64,000 nt of DNA from Blastobasis lacticolella (lineage: Eukaryota; Arthropoda; Insecta; Lepidoptera; Blastobasidae): NCBI GenBank assembly GCA_905147135.1, contig LR990041.1:24367268-24431267 (forward strand). The letters run 5' to 3'. Position 1 is the first letter of the stretch; each line of letters starts with the position of its first letter. Of this stretch, positions 9,327 through 20,004 are shown piece after piece. The notes beneath the pieces are model-generated. The model did not search any database. It was not told the DNA's origin and saw only the letters and a list, made by a program, of their open reading frames with translations. Made by a program: the position numbers and the translations under genes.

Positions 9327-11129
9327 TTTTCATTTTCTAAATGAGTAAATTTTTATTGTAAAACGTTAATATTTTTGTGACTGTGTGATTTTAACGTGTT
9401 ATAGTTGGTAAGCTAATTTGGTGCTTAGAGAAAGAAATTAGCGGAGAGTAATAAGACTAAAACAGATTGTTGCTTCAATTTTCATAAATGTAACATGATG
9501 TACTTGTGCAGTTAACCCGAAAGATGAATATTTCATGTGTCATACTCTTTAAAATGTATTATTTAGGTTAATTAGTATAATGGTTTACGGTGAATATAAT
9601 GAATGGATAATGGTAATTTTACTTTATTTTTAAATAAACTATTCTACTTTTTGTAATCGTTTTAAATGTTATTGTCATGATATCGATTAACTGGCAGCGT
9701 TTCAAAACAATGCATAATGACTCTAGAATTAGATAATTTTGGGGCTCAAATACTTCTAGTAGGCTGTTTCGAAGAAACGTTCACATATCAGCTATTTAAA
9801 AATAGCTAGCTATTAGTAAGGTGATTCACCCTACAACTTCTCACGCATTTCAAAAACAAAGCATTTGAATTTTTTTTACAACATAATTTCGTAGATATTA
9901 ACAAAGACATTTTTTTTAATTTTTAAACTGCAATAATTTTTCTAGTGCGACAGTTGCTGGTAATCCAATTGTTGTTTGCTTATAAAATGATAAACTTAGA
10001 CCAATTGGCATTTGACTTCACTTTTAACCATTAATGAGAGCTGATTATTTCATTATAAGATTACATTATCAGAAATTAAACAATTCTCTTGTCGAGCTTT
10101 AACACTCTCGATATTGTGGTAAGTTCACGTTTCAAAGCTTAGCCATTAGTAAGTAATAAACATTCCACGTTTAACCAATAAGAAACTTTTCATCTATTTT
10201 CACGTTTCAAAACTTTCATCTATTTTATTTTAAAGGATTAGGCTTTGAATTTTCCATGATTTTACTAAAAAGTTATTGATGTTCCATTTTTTGAAATGTT
10301 TCCTGATCTGTTCATCCATTTCTTACCAATTCCACTAGTAATATTGATATGATTTTATAGCATGTTATTAGAGATCTGAGTCATCATTAAAGCACTCATT
10401 TCATTAGCAAACAACATTATAAATTTAAATAATAAACATTTTATAAGACCCGCATCCGTGGCGACCACTAACCTATAAAATTTAGATGTTATACAACTAT
10501 ACTTTGCATTTCAAATATATGACACTAATGTAAACAGAATTCTTATCTGATAAAGCGAAGCCAATAGCATTGTTTTGAGAAAAATTATGTTATCCTTTAA
10601 TAAATATTAGAGCTTGAATTGTCTTGGTGATAAAAAACCAGTAACATATATTAGACATGCACTTGGTGCGAGTCACTATCATGTCTCCGAATGGTGCACA
10701 ATGGAATGCATACAAATCTTTTCGGCTACCTAAAGTTTATTAGTCTAAAAATCTAATCATTCAGAATGTATATAAGAACTATTACTATATATAAATTTAA
10801 TGTAGTATATTTGAGATTAAATATATCGAATTGTCATTGCAAGTAAAACTTATTGTTTTAATTAGAAAATAAATTTTGAATGAGGGTTGCTATGAGTTGT
10901 TTGTTCAGTATTTTTATTCATTATTTAGAAAGCTTTAACAATTTGAAATACGTAAATAAACAATCCACTGTTAATGCAATAATGAATCATCAATTGTGCA
11001 ACATTTTAATTCATTTGAAAATATACAACAATGAATTGGATATTTAAACACTTGCACTTTTGTTATAGTAATGATACAATGACATTCAAGAAGAAAAATA
11101 TGTGCAAATATCAATGAACTTGAGAAGCG
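9327..11129. other. AT-rich intergenic region
   Basis: About 1.8 kb without a supportable gene. Carries a short direct repetition near 10100-10215 (CACGTTTCAAA and CTTTCATCTATTTT occur twice) but no coding frame, RNA gene or repeat end that I can identify. Confidence 0.5.
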
Positions 11130-11135
11130 TATAAA
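11130..11135 (+). promoter_or_regulatory. TATA box of the small gene at 11223
   Basis: TATAAA in the context GAAGCGTATAAACCG, followed 60 bases later by TCAGT (initiator-like) and then the ATG at 11223. This spacing is similar to that of the four-exon gene at 5.7 kb. Confidence 0.45.
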
Positions 11136-11222
11136 CCGTGTTTAATTCATAATAATCATATTCGTATCAAGTAGATCAGGTGATACGGTCGTCAGTTACA
11201 AGTTTTGTTGAAGTATCTAAAA

Positions 11223-11516
11223 ATGGACTGTAAATTTGGGTGTTTTATACCAACAGAATGGGAAGTCTATCCCAAGGGAATCATTGAAATTATTTTGAGA
11301 CAGAAACTTTTTATTTATTGGAAGGAGTACAAAAGGCTGGATGGGGCAGAAGTTGAGATAGCGAGTGTACCAACAATTTCAAAAGAATATTATCCGTATC
11401 TGTGGTTAAAAAAAATTCACGATCAAACAATTTTGCCATATGTGAACTACTCTATAATTTATCTGGACTGTTTTTACTGTGAATACTGTAAACCTAAACC
11501 CGTGTGCAGTGGATAA
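11223..11516 (+). CDS. Small gene, possible ichnovirus repeat-element-like family
   Basis: 97 residues from ATG 11223; intronless as far as seen. N-terminus has CFIPTEWEVYP followed by a hydrophobic helix (IIEIIL) and a short YLWLK motif near residue 65, paralleling the VPREW and GLLWF segments of the gene at 2746. The C-terminus is Cys-rich (CFYCEYCK, then a last Cys), perhaps metal-binding. A TATA box lies upstream and AATAAA overlaps the stop (11515-11520). It may be truncated relative to its family, since related proteins are usually longer. Function unknown. Confidence 0.5.
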   Translation: MDCKFGCFIPTEWEVYPKGIIEIILRQKLFIYWKEYKRLDGAEVEIASVPTISKEYYPYLWLKKIHDQTILPYVNYSIIYLDCFYCEYCKPKPVCSG

Positions 11517-11520
11517 TAAA

Positions 11521-13088
11521 AACAATTCAATATATCGTAATTTTCAAGATGATTTACCCCATTTTTTTTAATGCGCATATGAGCGCTTACCTCAAGCCGT
11601 CGTACCATTTAGTAATATTATATATTATACAAAGTAACGAACACTCGGAATTGATCGAAATTTTTCATTCTCTCTAACTTTCGAGATTGAAAACTTACCT
11701 AGTTATAGTGCACAGGATTATCTTGAGGACAAAAATCCTTGGGAGAAATAATTATTTTATGATTTTATTCATTATATTTATTTGAATTAAATTTGATATT
11801 TTAATTTTATAAGATATGCTATTTTAATTTTATTAATGTGATATTTTATTTTAATGACGTAACATTTTTATTTAAATAATTGAATTGTATAATACTACAT
11901 TTATTGAATTTTGATAGTTTGAACTATAATACGAATTTTATAATTTGTTTTATAAAAATATTCAATTGCTCTAATCACATAATGATATTGTCTGTAATTT
12001 TTAATTTTCTATTAAGTTATCACTACTAATGACTATACACATAGTAACCATACCATACATGAAATTTGTAATTTTGTAGTGTGTATTTAATTTCAATTAA
12101 TTATTATTGATAATTTATTATATTGTTTATTACTGACTTTCAATAAGTGTATTCTGAAAAAATTAATATTGAATAAAAATTATTTGAATTGAAAAAAAAA
12201 CCTACACACCTACCTACGAAAGTGAAACAACATCATAGTTTAGTGTTTGATTCGAATTAGTGGCGCAGGAGTCATTGAGGATACAATAAAATTTTATAAA
12301 TTCGTAATATGGATATTGGGCGCCATATTCTAAAGTACAACATTTTTTTCCGGAACCCTTGGAATGGAGTATCAAAATGAAGGCCTTATAGAGCTCATTA
12401 AAAAATTGGTATAACATATAATTTTTTTAATTTTTTTTGCTTGAAGATAAGATTAATATATTAAGATTAATTATCGGTACGATTTGTTCATTTTATACTA
12501 TATATATATATTTTTCATACAATTTCCTAAGAAAAGGGTATTGTGCCTGCCGCTGAAATCGAGAGTGTGTTGCTCGTGAACGGCATTTGGAATTCGAAAA
12601 AGCATAAGCAGCAAAATTTGTAGAGTTTAATGTAGTAATGGAACATATTCTCGTAGGACGCACTGTTTTTAAATACAAAAAATTGACCATTTGGGCCCCC
12701 TCACATCAAAAACACCAAAGGTACAGGTGTAGAATTTTAGTATGTTGATTAGAAACGTATTAATCAGGCATTTGCCCCAATAATCATTTCTGTTACAATA
12801 AGTTCTACCTCAAGCTATATTTTCGATTAATTCTACACCACTATTAAAACAGTCGGGACCCCATTTTTTATATAGGTGGACTCGAAATACTAAATAAGGA
12901 ATTTTAATAATTAAGATTGGGTTCCCGCTTGCTTTCAAGTTTAAATTAAATTATATTCACTACGTACACCTATTTACTTGCAACATTCTGTTTGTTTCAT
13001 AACTTTTTAATTTTTTCATAGTGATCGGTATTGTTAGTTTTTTAACTACACTTTTTTAATTACTATAATTATAGTTCCCATTCGGAAG
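11521..13088. other. AT-rich region without a supported gene
   Basis: Very AT-rich to about 12200, with many near-identical short words (TTTTAATTTTAT types). Minus-strand open frames at 12214-12417 and 12493-12690 are short, lack ATG context or motifs, and are not called as genes. This stretch probably contains the right edge of the virus-like block, but no boundary repeat was recognised. Confidence 0.4.
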
Positions 13089-14543
13089 TTACCCGACAGC
13101 GGCGCGAGAACGAACGTGTCTAGGGAGGGATCGCTTGAGGGCATGGGGGTACTGGTAGGGGGGGTACTGGAGGCGCCGTGCGCCTCGGTCGCGATTTGGG
13201 GCGCGGAGCCGTTTAATGGCAAGTGGGCGCTTTGTGACGCGGGAACGGTTTGTGGCGCGGGGGCGTTTTGAGGCGCGGGGGCGTTTTGAGGCACGGGGGC
13301 GTTTTGAGGCACGGGGGCGTTTTGAGGCGCGGGGGCGTTTTGAGGCGCGAGGGCGTTTTGAGGCGCGGGAGCGTTTTAAGGCACGGGAGCGCTTTATGAC
13401 GCGGGAGCGGTTTGTAGCGCGGAGGCGTTTTGAGGCGCAGGGGCGCCTTACGGTGCGCCGGCCCTTTATGGCGCGGGGGCGGTTTAAGACGCGTGAGCGC
13501 CTTTTATCGCCTGGATGCTTTGGCCCGAAGGGATGAGGGGTAGCGGGAGAGCGCCACGGTTGGTTGCGGCGCGTGGTGTTGTGCTGACGGGGCACCAGCT
13601 TCGGAGCTGGCGGCCGTGCGGCCGGGGTCTCTCGGTGCCTGCGCCAATACGTTCCTGTCGTGCTATGAAACCAGTTGTAGTAATCAGAGGGCCAATCCTG
13701 GTGTTTCCTTTTCGTCTCTAGTTTCCATATATTTTTTACGACGTCCTTGATGTCGACATCTAATCTCATGACTTTTTCGAAATACTTTGTATGAACATAA
13801 ATGTTTCTCAGGAATCTGCCCTGTTTCCTATATGTATTGTAAATATTCATCTGCTCCTGCTTCATCGTTTGCAGCATAGAAAAGCAGTATCCTATTTGAT
13901 ACCTCACATTTTGGTAGTACTTGTTTCTCATGAATTGCACGTACGACAGTTTGTATTGAGTCATATAAATAAGCTGTCTCATAAGATCTGATAGCCGTAT
14001 CTTTTCGTCTTTCCAAAGATTTTGGTCTCCTGCCCAATCCCAAGTAGTTGGGTACCATTCGTAATCCCACTGCATATTCTCATAAGGGCATGGTGTTGGG
14101 TTCCCAAATAGATCTCTATACTTGTGGTCATGAGGTGGTCCTACTCCTAACCCTCTTCTGGTGTCTCCTAACCCTCTTCTGGTGTCTCCTAACCCTCTTT
14201 TGGTGTCTATAAGTACACTTAGCTGATCTGAAATAATTCTAAGTCTATTGGTGAGGGGTTCAAATAAATCTCCCTTCGTCTCCAATAAAATCATAGGTTT
14301 CTCACGCCAGCTTGATAAAACATCAAGCATATTTCTCTGTATGCTTCGTTCTCGAAGATATTTACGCCATTCAGCTTTCTTTTCTATAGATGGTATTTTG
14401 GTAATTAGTTTCAATCTTTCGGTGGTAATGTCCGTTTTTTTTGTTGAGGAGTCATTTTGCATTAACGATTCCAGTAAAATTGCTTTTGCCTTATTGTGTA
14501 TTTTGTTAACGGCTTCCAGAGGATCCTCCTCCTCTTTATCCAT
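13089..14543 (-). CDS. Unrecognised 484-residue protein with basic tandem-repeat tail
   Basis: One uninterrupted frame from an ATG preceded by an upstream stop. N-terminus acidic (MDKEEEDP) then charged helices with an SIEKKAEWRKYLRERS segment; residues about 112-132 hold three copies of a GLGDTRR unit (21-base repeat). The middle (about 150-290) is rich in Tyr, Trp, Gln and Met and looks helical. The C-terminal third is extremely basic and GC-rich, with six-residue units of the type RPRASK repeated about eight times (18-base repeat) plus diverged units. No family recognised; not an ordinary transposon protein. The repeat could be DNA- or RNA-binding, or it could be a fast-evolving reproductive or virus-derived protein; this is inference. 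The contrast in base composition between the halves is striking. Confidence 0.5.
   Translation of the reverse strand: MDKEEEDPLEAVNKIHNKAKAILLESLMQNDSSTKKTDITTERLKLITKIPSIEKKAEWRKYLRERSIQRNMLDVLSSWREKPMILLETKGDLFEPLTNRLRIISDQLSVLIDTKRGLGDTRRGLGDTRRGLGVGPPHDHKYRDLFGNPTPCPYENMQWDYEWYPTTWDWAGDQNLWKDEKIRLSDLMRQLIYMTQYKLSYVQFMRNKYYQNVRYQIGYCFSMLQTMKQEQMNIYNTYRKQGRFLRNIYVHTKYFEKVMRLDVDIKDVVKNIWKLETKRKHQDWPSDYYNWFHSTTGTYWRRHRETPAARPPAPKLVPRQHNTTRRNQPWRSPATPHPFGPKHPGDKRRSRVLNRPRAIKGRRTVRRPCASKRLRATNRSRVIKRSRALKRSRASKRPRASKRPRASKRPRASKRPRASKRPRASKRPRATNRSRVTKRPLAIKRLRAPNRDRGARRLQYPPYQYPHALKRSLPRHVRSRAAVG
13240..13450. repeat. 18-bp GC-rich minisatellite inside the 13.1-14.5 kb gene
   Basis: Tandem units of the form GGGGCGTTTTGAGGCGCG, about eight close copies and several diverged ones. 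As 18 is a multiple of three it preserves the reading frame and stays open in at least three of six frames (a plus-strand RGRFEA repeat, a minus-strand APQNAP repeat, and the called RPRASK repeat). Confidence 0.85.
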
Positions 14544-15182
14544 TAAAAAATTGTTTAAGTTAAGGCAGAACGTGATGTGGACGAAACCTGCGAAATATGA
14601 AATAAAAATGAAAAGTGTGCAGTAGAGAATAGATGCTTACAGAATAAAGCAAAATACTCACATAATTTAAAACAAATAATCGAATGGAAGTTCATCGTAG
14701 TAAAATAATGAATAACTGCGGGTATTGTTAGTTATGTAAAATGTTTTATACTTGTGATTGTGTAACAAAGTTTAAAGCAAACACCTAACACTTAATTAAA
14801 ATAACCTATTACATGCAAAACATTACCGAGGCGTAATCTTAATTAAATTTAAGTTTTACGCAGTTTGTTGGAGCTCCACTCAGGAGATGTTGGCAGACTG
14901 TTCGCACTGTACAAGCTGCAGCCTTAGAGTAACTTGACCGTATTGGGTACTAGATGTAAAGTCGGCTTTGAAATTGCTTTAGCACCCTAAGGTTGGAGTT
15001 CTGTTGCACTTCATAAAACCACAAGGATCATTTACCCTTGAACTATAACGTCAGGTGACAGAGATATAAAACTATTTTAACCAAAACAACGAATAATGAC
15101 TCAATATATATTTTACGTTGAAATATAGAAATATAGAAAACTATCATTTTATTATTTCTTATCTATGACATACTTTTTTCTT
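14544..15182. other. Upstream flank of the orphan gene
   Basis: AT-rich, no coding frame. It would contain the 5' untranslated region and promoter of the minus-strand gene that starts at 14543, but no TATA box with convincing spacing was found; an untranslated first exon is possible. Confidence 0.4.
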
Positions 15183-15660
15183 TCTTTTTAAGCCATTTCT
15201 GTCCCACTGCAGGGCAAAGGCCTCCCTTTCAATCTTCCACGACTCACGGTCGGATGCTTTCTTCGGCCAATCCTTAGAAAAGGCGTCCAACTCTCCGTCT
15301 AGGCCTTCCGCGCTTCCTTGTTACGTTTTGTGGGCTCCAGTCGGTGGATATTTTTGCCCACAATTCGTTTGGCATGCGGCATACTTGTCCAGCCCAGTCC
15401 CACTTCAGGTTGGCAGCTTTTAAACCCACATCGGCGATTTGAGTTTTGGAACGCAGTACACTGTTTCTTACACGGTCCGACAATTTGACTCCCAAGATAC
15501 TGCGCTCCATGGCTCGCTGGCAAACCCCGAGTGCGGACTTCTGATGATCCGTCAAAGACCAAGTTTGAGCACCGTAGGTGAGGATGGGGAGAATACACAT
15601 GTCCATTAATTTCCTTTTTAATGATAAAGGAAGATTACCTTTCATGAGCCCTTTAGATTG
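15183..15660 (-). mobile_element. RTE-type LINE, 3' terminal fragment
   Basis: Minus-strand frame 15274-15645 encodes the C-terminal part of an RTE/BovB-class reverse transcriptase: MCILPILTYGAQTWSLT, then RAMERSILGVKLSDRVRN and a KWDWAGQVCRM segment, a very common lepidopteran form. The 3' end carries the GCCTTTGCCCTGCAGTGGGA phrase just before 15200. 5'-truncated; dead. Confidence 0.85.
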
Positions 15661-16318
15661 CCTTATTGAATTCGGCGATCATAGATCCTAGATCCGCTGC
15701 TGAGGACGAGAAAAGAATTATATTAATACCAGAATTGGATCTTTTAAATCGGTTCAATCTAGTTCCAAGCTCAAACAGTGTCTATTAAAACAGTTTTCTT
15801 CACATTTTTCGGGCATTTTGTTTTTTACTTCAAAATTTAAAACTTGTAGACACAATTAACTTTCATATGTAAATCCACGAATGAGACACCATCGACAGGA
15901 AATAAACACAGAAGTTTTAAAAGACTTGCACTAAATTATTCCCTAACCGAGAGCGTACCCAAGAACACGGCCATCGGTATGGAAAGAAAAAACATTCTAC
16001 ACAACGAACTATATCTGAATCAAACTTGTATTGAATAAATACCGTCAGAAACCCATAATAAGCCAAGGAGGCGCTGGAATCAACCGTTTAACAAATAACA
16101 CCACTGTAAAAAGACAAGATGTGGAAAATGGAAACAGAGACAGAAGCAGGGTGTTAATATTAGCTGATCAGCAGGGAAGAGGAATACAGAAAGTACTACA
16201 CTATTAGGAGAGCAATATGAGGTATTCTGTTTTTGGAAATCCGCAGCTTCACTGTCGGAACTAATAAGTTCGTGTAAATTAGATATACCTTGTTTGACAA
16301 AAAAAATTATATTATTCT
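15661..16318 (+). pseudogene. LINE ORF1 (esterase-type) relic and flanking DNA
   Basis: Around 16155-16260 the plus strand reads ILADQQGRGIQKVL and, after an in-frame TAG, a YSVFGNPQ segment, resembling the SGNH/esterase-like ORF1 of CR1-type LINEs. The rest is undefined AT-rich DNA. The BEL/Pao element begins immediately after this relic. Confidence 0.45.
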
Positions 16319-16676
16319 TGTAGACGATAGAATGCAGACACCCTTACTTTTACATTTGTATTATATAGGCTAAACTCTATGTAGCTAGCTTGTACCTATG
16401 TTTTATGTATTATTTAATTTAGCATACTTACCACTAATAATTACCAGTTACAAACATACAAACATACATTTTGTTCCCTTACATTGTGTTTCACCGTTCT
16501 AAACTGTACTGGTAGCGCCCTCTATTAAAAATCAATGTGAAACTTATTTTTATAATGTGAAATTAATGTCATGATTGGAGACTGTGAGATTGTGCTGTTG
16601 GCTATTACACGAATCTATACCAATTTCTGGCTTTATTTAATTGTCCCGACGTGTTAGAGTCTGTGAGTGTTCTACA
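16319..16676 (+). repeat. 5' LTR of the BEL/Pao element
   Basis: 358 bp, TG...CA ends. Lacks a 17-base segment (GTGGGTGCGCTTAAAAT) present in the 3' LTR; the segment is bounded by AAAT microhomology, so a deletion in this LTR is likely. The primer-binding area follows (TTTTTGGCCCTTCGATCCGA). Confidence 0.95.
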
Positions 16677-16730
16677 ATAAGTTTTTGGCCCTTCGATCCG
16701 AATAAAGTGATTGAACTAGTATTACGAATT

Positions 16731-19100
16731 ATGTATAATACTCCACCAAGTAAAATATTGACACGTCGTCAGCGCCAGGAGCTAATGAATAGTGAAGTTA
16801 ATAGCAGCAAATTTGTGACTCCTACAGTAGTCGACACTATGGTGAACCCCGGCACTTCTGGTTATTTACTGCCAGGGAACAAAAGCGACACTCATTGTGA
16901 ACGGAAGAAACAAGTTACTTACAATTCAGTTAAGTCTTCACCAGCTTACATAACGACCAAAATGGAGGCAGCTAAAGCAATCGTGAAAAATGATCCTGTC
17001 TCTCATTCTCCTTCTGTATCTTCAGTAAACTCGAAGAAGTCCGGTGCGTCATCAGTTGCCAAACGTAAACAGCTAGAGCTTGAAGCTGCTGAGGCTAAGG
17101 CCAAGATACAGATGGATTTAAGTGACAGGCGATTAGAAGCTAATTTAGCAATTGTGGAGGCTGAAGAAGCTATGCATCAGTGTGAACGTGAGTCCGTGCC
17201 TGGGCATGGAAGCCAGTGTGATGTAGCAGTACAGGAGCAAATCTCTCGCCGTCATGTGGAGGACTGGCTAGAACGCAGTCAGCAGAATGCCTGTTTGCCG
17301 GACACTGAGACAGAACTACCAGGTAAACTTCGATCAGTTACTAGCTAATGGTTACATTTTAAAAGTGCGTACGAGGAGTCCACTAAAATATGTAAACTAA
17401 GCGAATCGGAGAACCTATGGCGATTACGACGAGCACTACGCGGTGAAGCTAACGATGCTGTCACCGACCTACTGATTGGGATTACCTCGCCTGTTAGCGT
17501 CATGGAAGTTTTGGAGTTACGATTCGGACGCTCGGAACTCATAATCTACACACTGACTACGCAACTACGTAAGTTACCTACACTGCCTGCAGCCTATCAA
17601 ACCGACATTATTAACTTTGCGATGAAGGTAAACAACTGCGTTGCGACAATACGTGCGCTAAACCAAACTGATTACATTCGCAGTCTCGAGCTCGCTTCGT
17701 CTGTGATATCCAAATTACCGATTACACTACTAAGTAAGTGGACTGATTTTGCCTATCAAAAACTATTAGATGGCGAACCAAAGTTGCAGTTATTGGCAAC
17801 GTTTTTAAAACAAGAGGCACAAATGATATCCGTCGTAGGTACATCTCCGCCTAACGAACAAAAGAAGCCCTTGCCCTTGACCGACACAGCGGGCAAACGA
17901 TCAGCTGTTGACAATAAGACGCGAAACTATACTGTTTTTGCCACCACTACCGTGTCGAGCGATACACTATGCCTATTTTGTAAGAAGCCTAACCACTCTC
18001 TAGCCGACTGTAGGCAATTTAAACGAGCACTGAGGAAGTCTAAATGGCAATTCGTAAAGTCACATAACCTATGTTATTGTTGTCTATCCAAGCGTCATGA
18101 TAAGGGAACGAGTTGTCCTTCACCCGTGTGCGACATAGACGACTGCGGGCTGGCGCACCACCGCCTGCTGCACTGGAGCCGCCCCGCGCCGGCCGCGCCC
18201 CGCGGCGCCGACGCTGCGCCGGAGTCTCACGACCAGCCCGCCGAAGCAACCGTTGCGCATGTCGCCGCGAACAAAAGCGACCTAGGGTTGTCACTTTCAA
18301 GTAACGACGAACGGAGTGAGTTTTCAACAGATCACATTATGTTGAAAGTGGTTTCGGTGCGATTACGAGGCCCTCATGGTACAATTAAAACGCACGCCCT
18401 GCTGGATGACGCGGCATCAGTGTCTATAATTGACTCGCAGTTAGCAGAAGAGTTAGGCCTGAAGAGTCATCAGTCTAGTCCTATAAAATTCATCGATGCT
18501 TTCGGACTCGAAGTGTATCAATCTGACGCACTTACAGTGTGTGCTCAAATCAGTGGAAACAATTTTGTCAATTTTTATGACATTAAGTTTAGAAAAGTGT
18601 CTAATTTTAACTTACCTATGCAAAATTTGTCTGTGTTAGGTAACTATAGCTGTGATTATTTATCGCATATTAAGGATAAGGTCTGTATGGAGCGAGTAGT
18701 TCCACGATTATTGATAGGTCAGGATAATTATTTTCTTATCGCCCCGCTCGAGATGATTCACGGCGGTAGGAGAACACCCTACGCCACGCGCTGTCTGGGA
18801 TGGACTATCCATGGCTGCTGCGGACGCCCTTGCTCGCTTGCACATGTAAGTAATGCACACATATTCCATCTCGCTCATTCTAATGATGACGCGAGTACAC
18901 AAGAATTATCTCAACTTAATGAATTGATAAGAAATTCATTCCAGTTTGATTCTATAGGTATTTCTACCTGCCGTCGTGAGAATACGGCACATTTACGCGC
19001 TATTCAAATATTGGACGATACGTCACGATATTTGGGAGATTGCTGGGAGGTGGGCTACCATTTAAAAATGATAATTTCACCATGCCAGATAGCTATATGA
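16731..19100 (+). pseudogene. BEL/Pao gag and protease region
   Basis: Starts at ATG 16731. Gag has a Lys/Ala/Glu-rich coiled-coil-like stretch (about 17050-17190), then after an in-frame TAA at 17346-17348 a conserved NLWRLRRALRGEA segment, and two zinc knuckles (CLFCKKPNHSLADC near 17970 and CYCCLSKRHDKGTSC near 18075). The aspartic protease is read from LLDDAASVSI near 18400. A GC-rich Ala/Pro linker at 18170-18260 is compositionally unlike its surroundings. The frame ends at 19100 after a frameshift near 19050, at the start of the reverse transcriptase. Confidence 0.9.
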
Positions 19101-19109
19101 ATGCATTAG

Positions 19110-20004
19110 CGCGGCACCAAATGTTATTACGAAAATTTAATCGTGATCCTATCTACGCCGACAGATACCGGACGGAAATTAACAAGTTATTTGGAGGAAC
19201 TCTCAGCTGGTCACGTGTGGTACCTACCTCATTTTGGGGTTCAAAACCCTAATAAGCCCGGCAAATTACGTTTAGTGTATGACGCGGCTGCGAAAGTTAA
19301 CGGTTTGTGCCTCAATGATTTCCTATTAACCGGACCGGATTTGTACAATTCTTTGTTAGGTATCATGCTTAAATTTCGCGAACATCAAGTGGCATTTACG
19401 GGTGACATTCGTGATATGTTTTTGCGTATTAAAATGCGGCCCTGTGAAGCATGTACTTCGTTTTCTCTGGCAGGAGTCAAACACCGCCCCACTTAAAATC
19501 TGTTCAATGACCAGTCTATTACTCGAAGCGACATGTTCTCCCTTTATTGCCCAGTACATAAAGAACAAAAACGCTTTAAAATACGAAGACGTGTGCCCCG
19601 AGGCCACGGATGTAATTATAAATCACCATTATATGGATGATTGCTTATATTCCACTACGAGTGTCGAAAACGCGACTAAATTAATCCATGAAGTTTCGGA
19701 AATACACAAAAATGGTGGTTTCGAGATTCGCGGTTGGTCTAGTAATAACGTAAACGTAGTGCGGGAGGTGCCGAACGATGCGCTCGCGCCCACTGCCGTG
19801 CAGTTTAAACACGGAGCTACTAATACGAGTGAGCGCACTCTGGGCTTGATGTGGCATCCTGCGACCGATTCATTCGGATTTAAAATCTCTTTACAACGCA
19901 TACCAACGGAAATTATTGATGGTTCCGTAGCTCCTACTAAATCTCAAATGCTAAGTATTATTATGTCCGTATTTGATGTTCATGGTTTCGTCACCCCTTT
20001 TTAA
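19110..20004 (+). pseudogene. BEL/Pao reverse transcriptase domain, frameshifted
   Basis: The domain is spread over three frames: the entry to the domain (about 19040-19250), the KLRLVYDAAAKVNG and FTGDIRDMFLRI segments (19250-19480), and the YMDD active site (19630-19641) with a following KSQMLSIIMSVFDVHG segment. An in-frame TAA stands at 20002-20004 where the family normally continues. The catalytic aspartates are visible but the gene cannot make a continuous protein. Confidence 0.9.

Noticed and set aside
12214..12690. Two short minus-strand frames in the AT-rich right flank of the virus-like block
   Set aside because: No motif shared with the VPxxW family, no TATA box, no splice connection.
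13216..13536. Plus-strand RGRFEA-repeat protein overlapping the orphan gene
   Set aside because: The 18-base repeat stays open in several frames automatically; the minus-strand frame extends far beyond the repeat with non-repetitive sequence, so that one is preferred.
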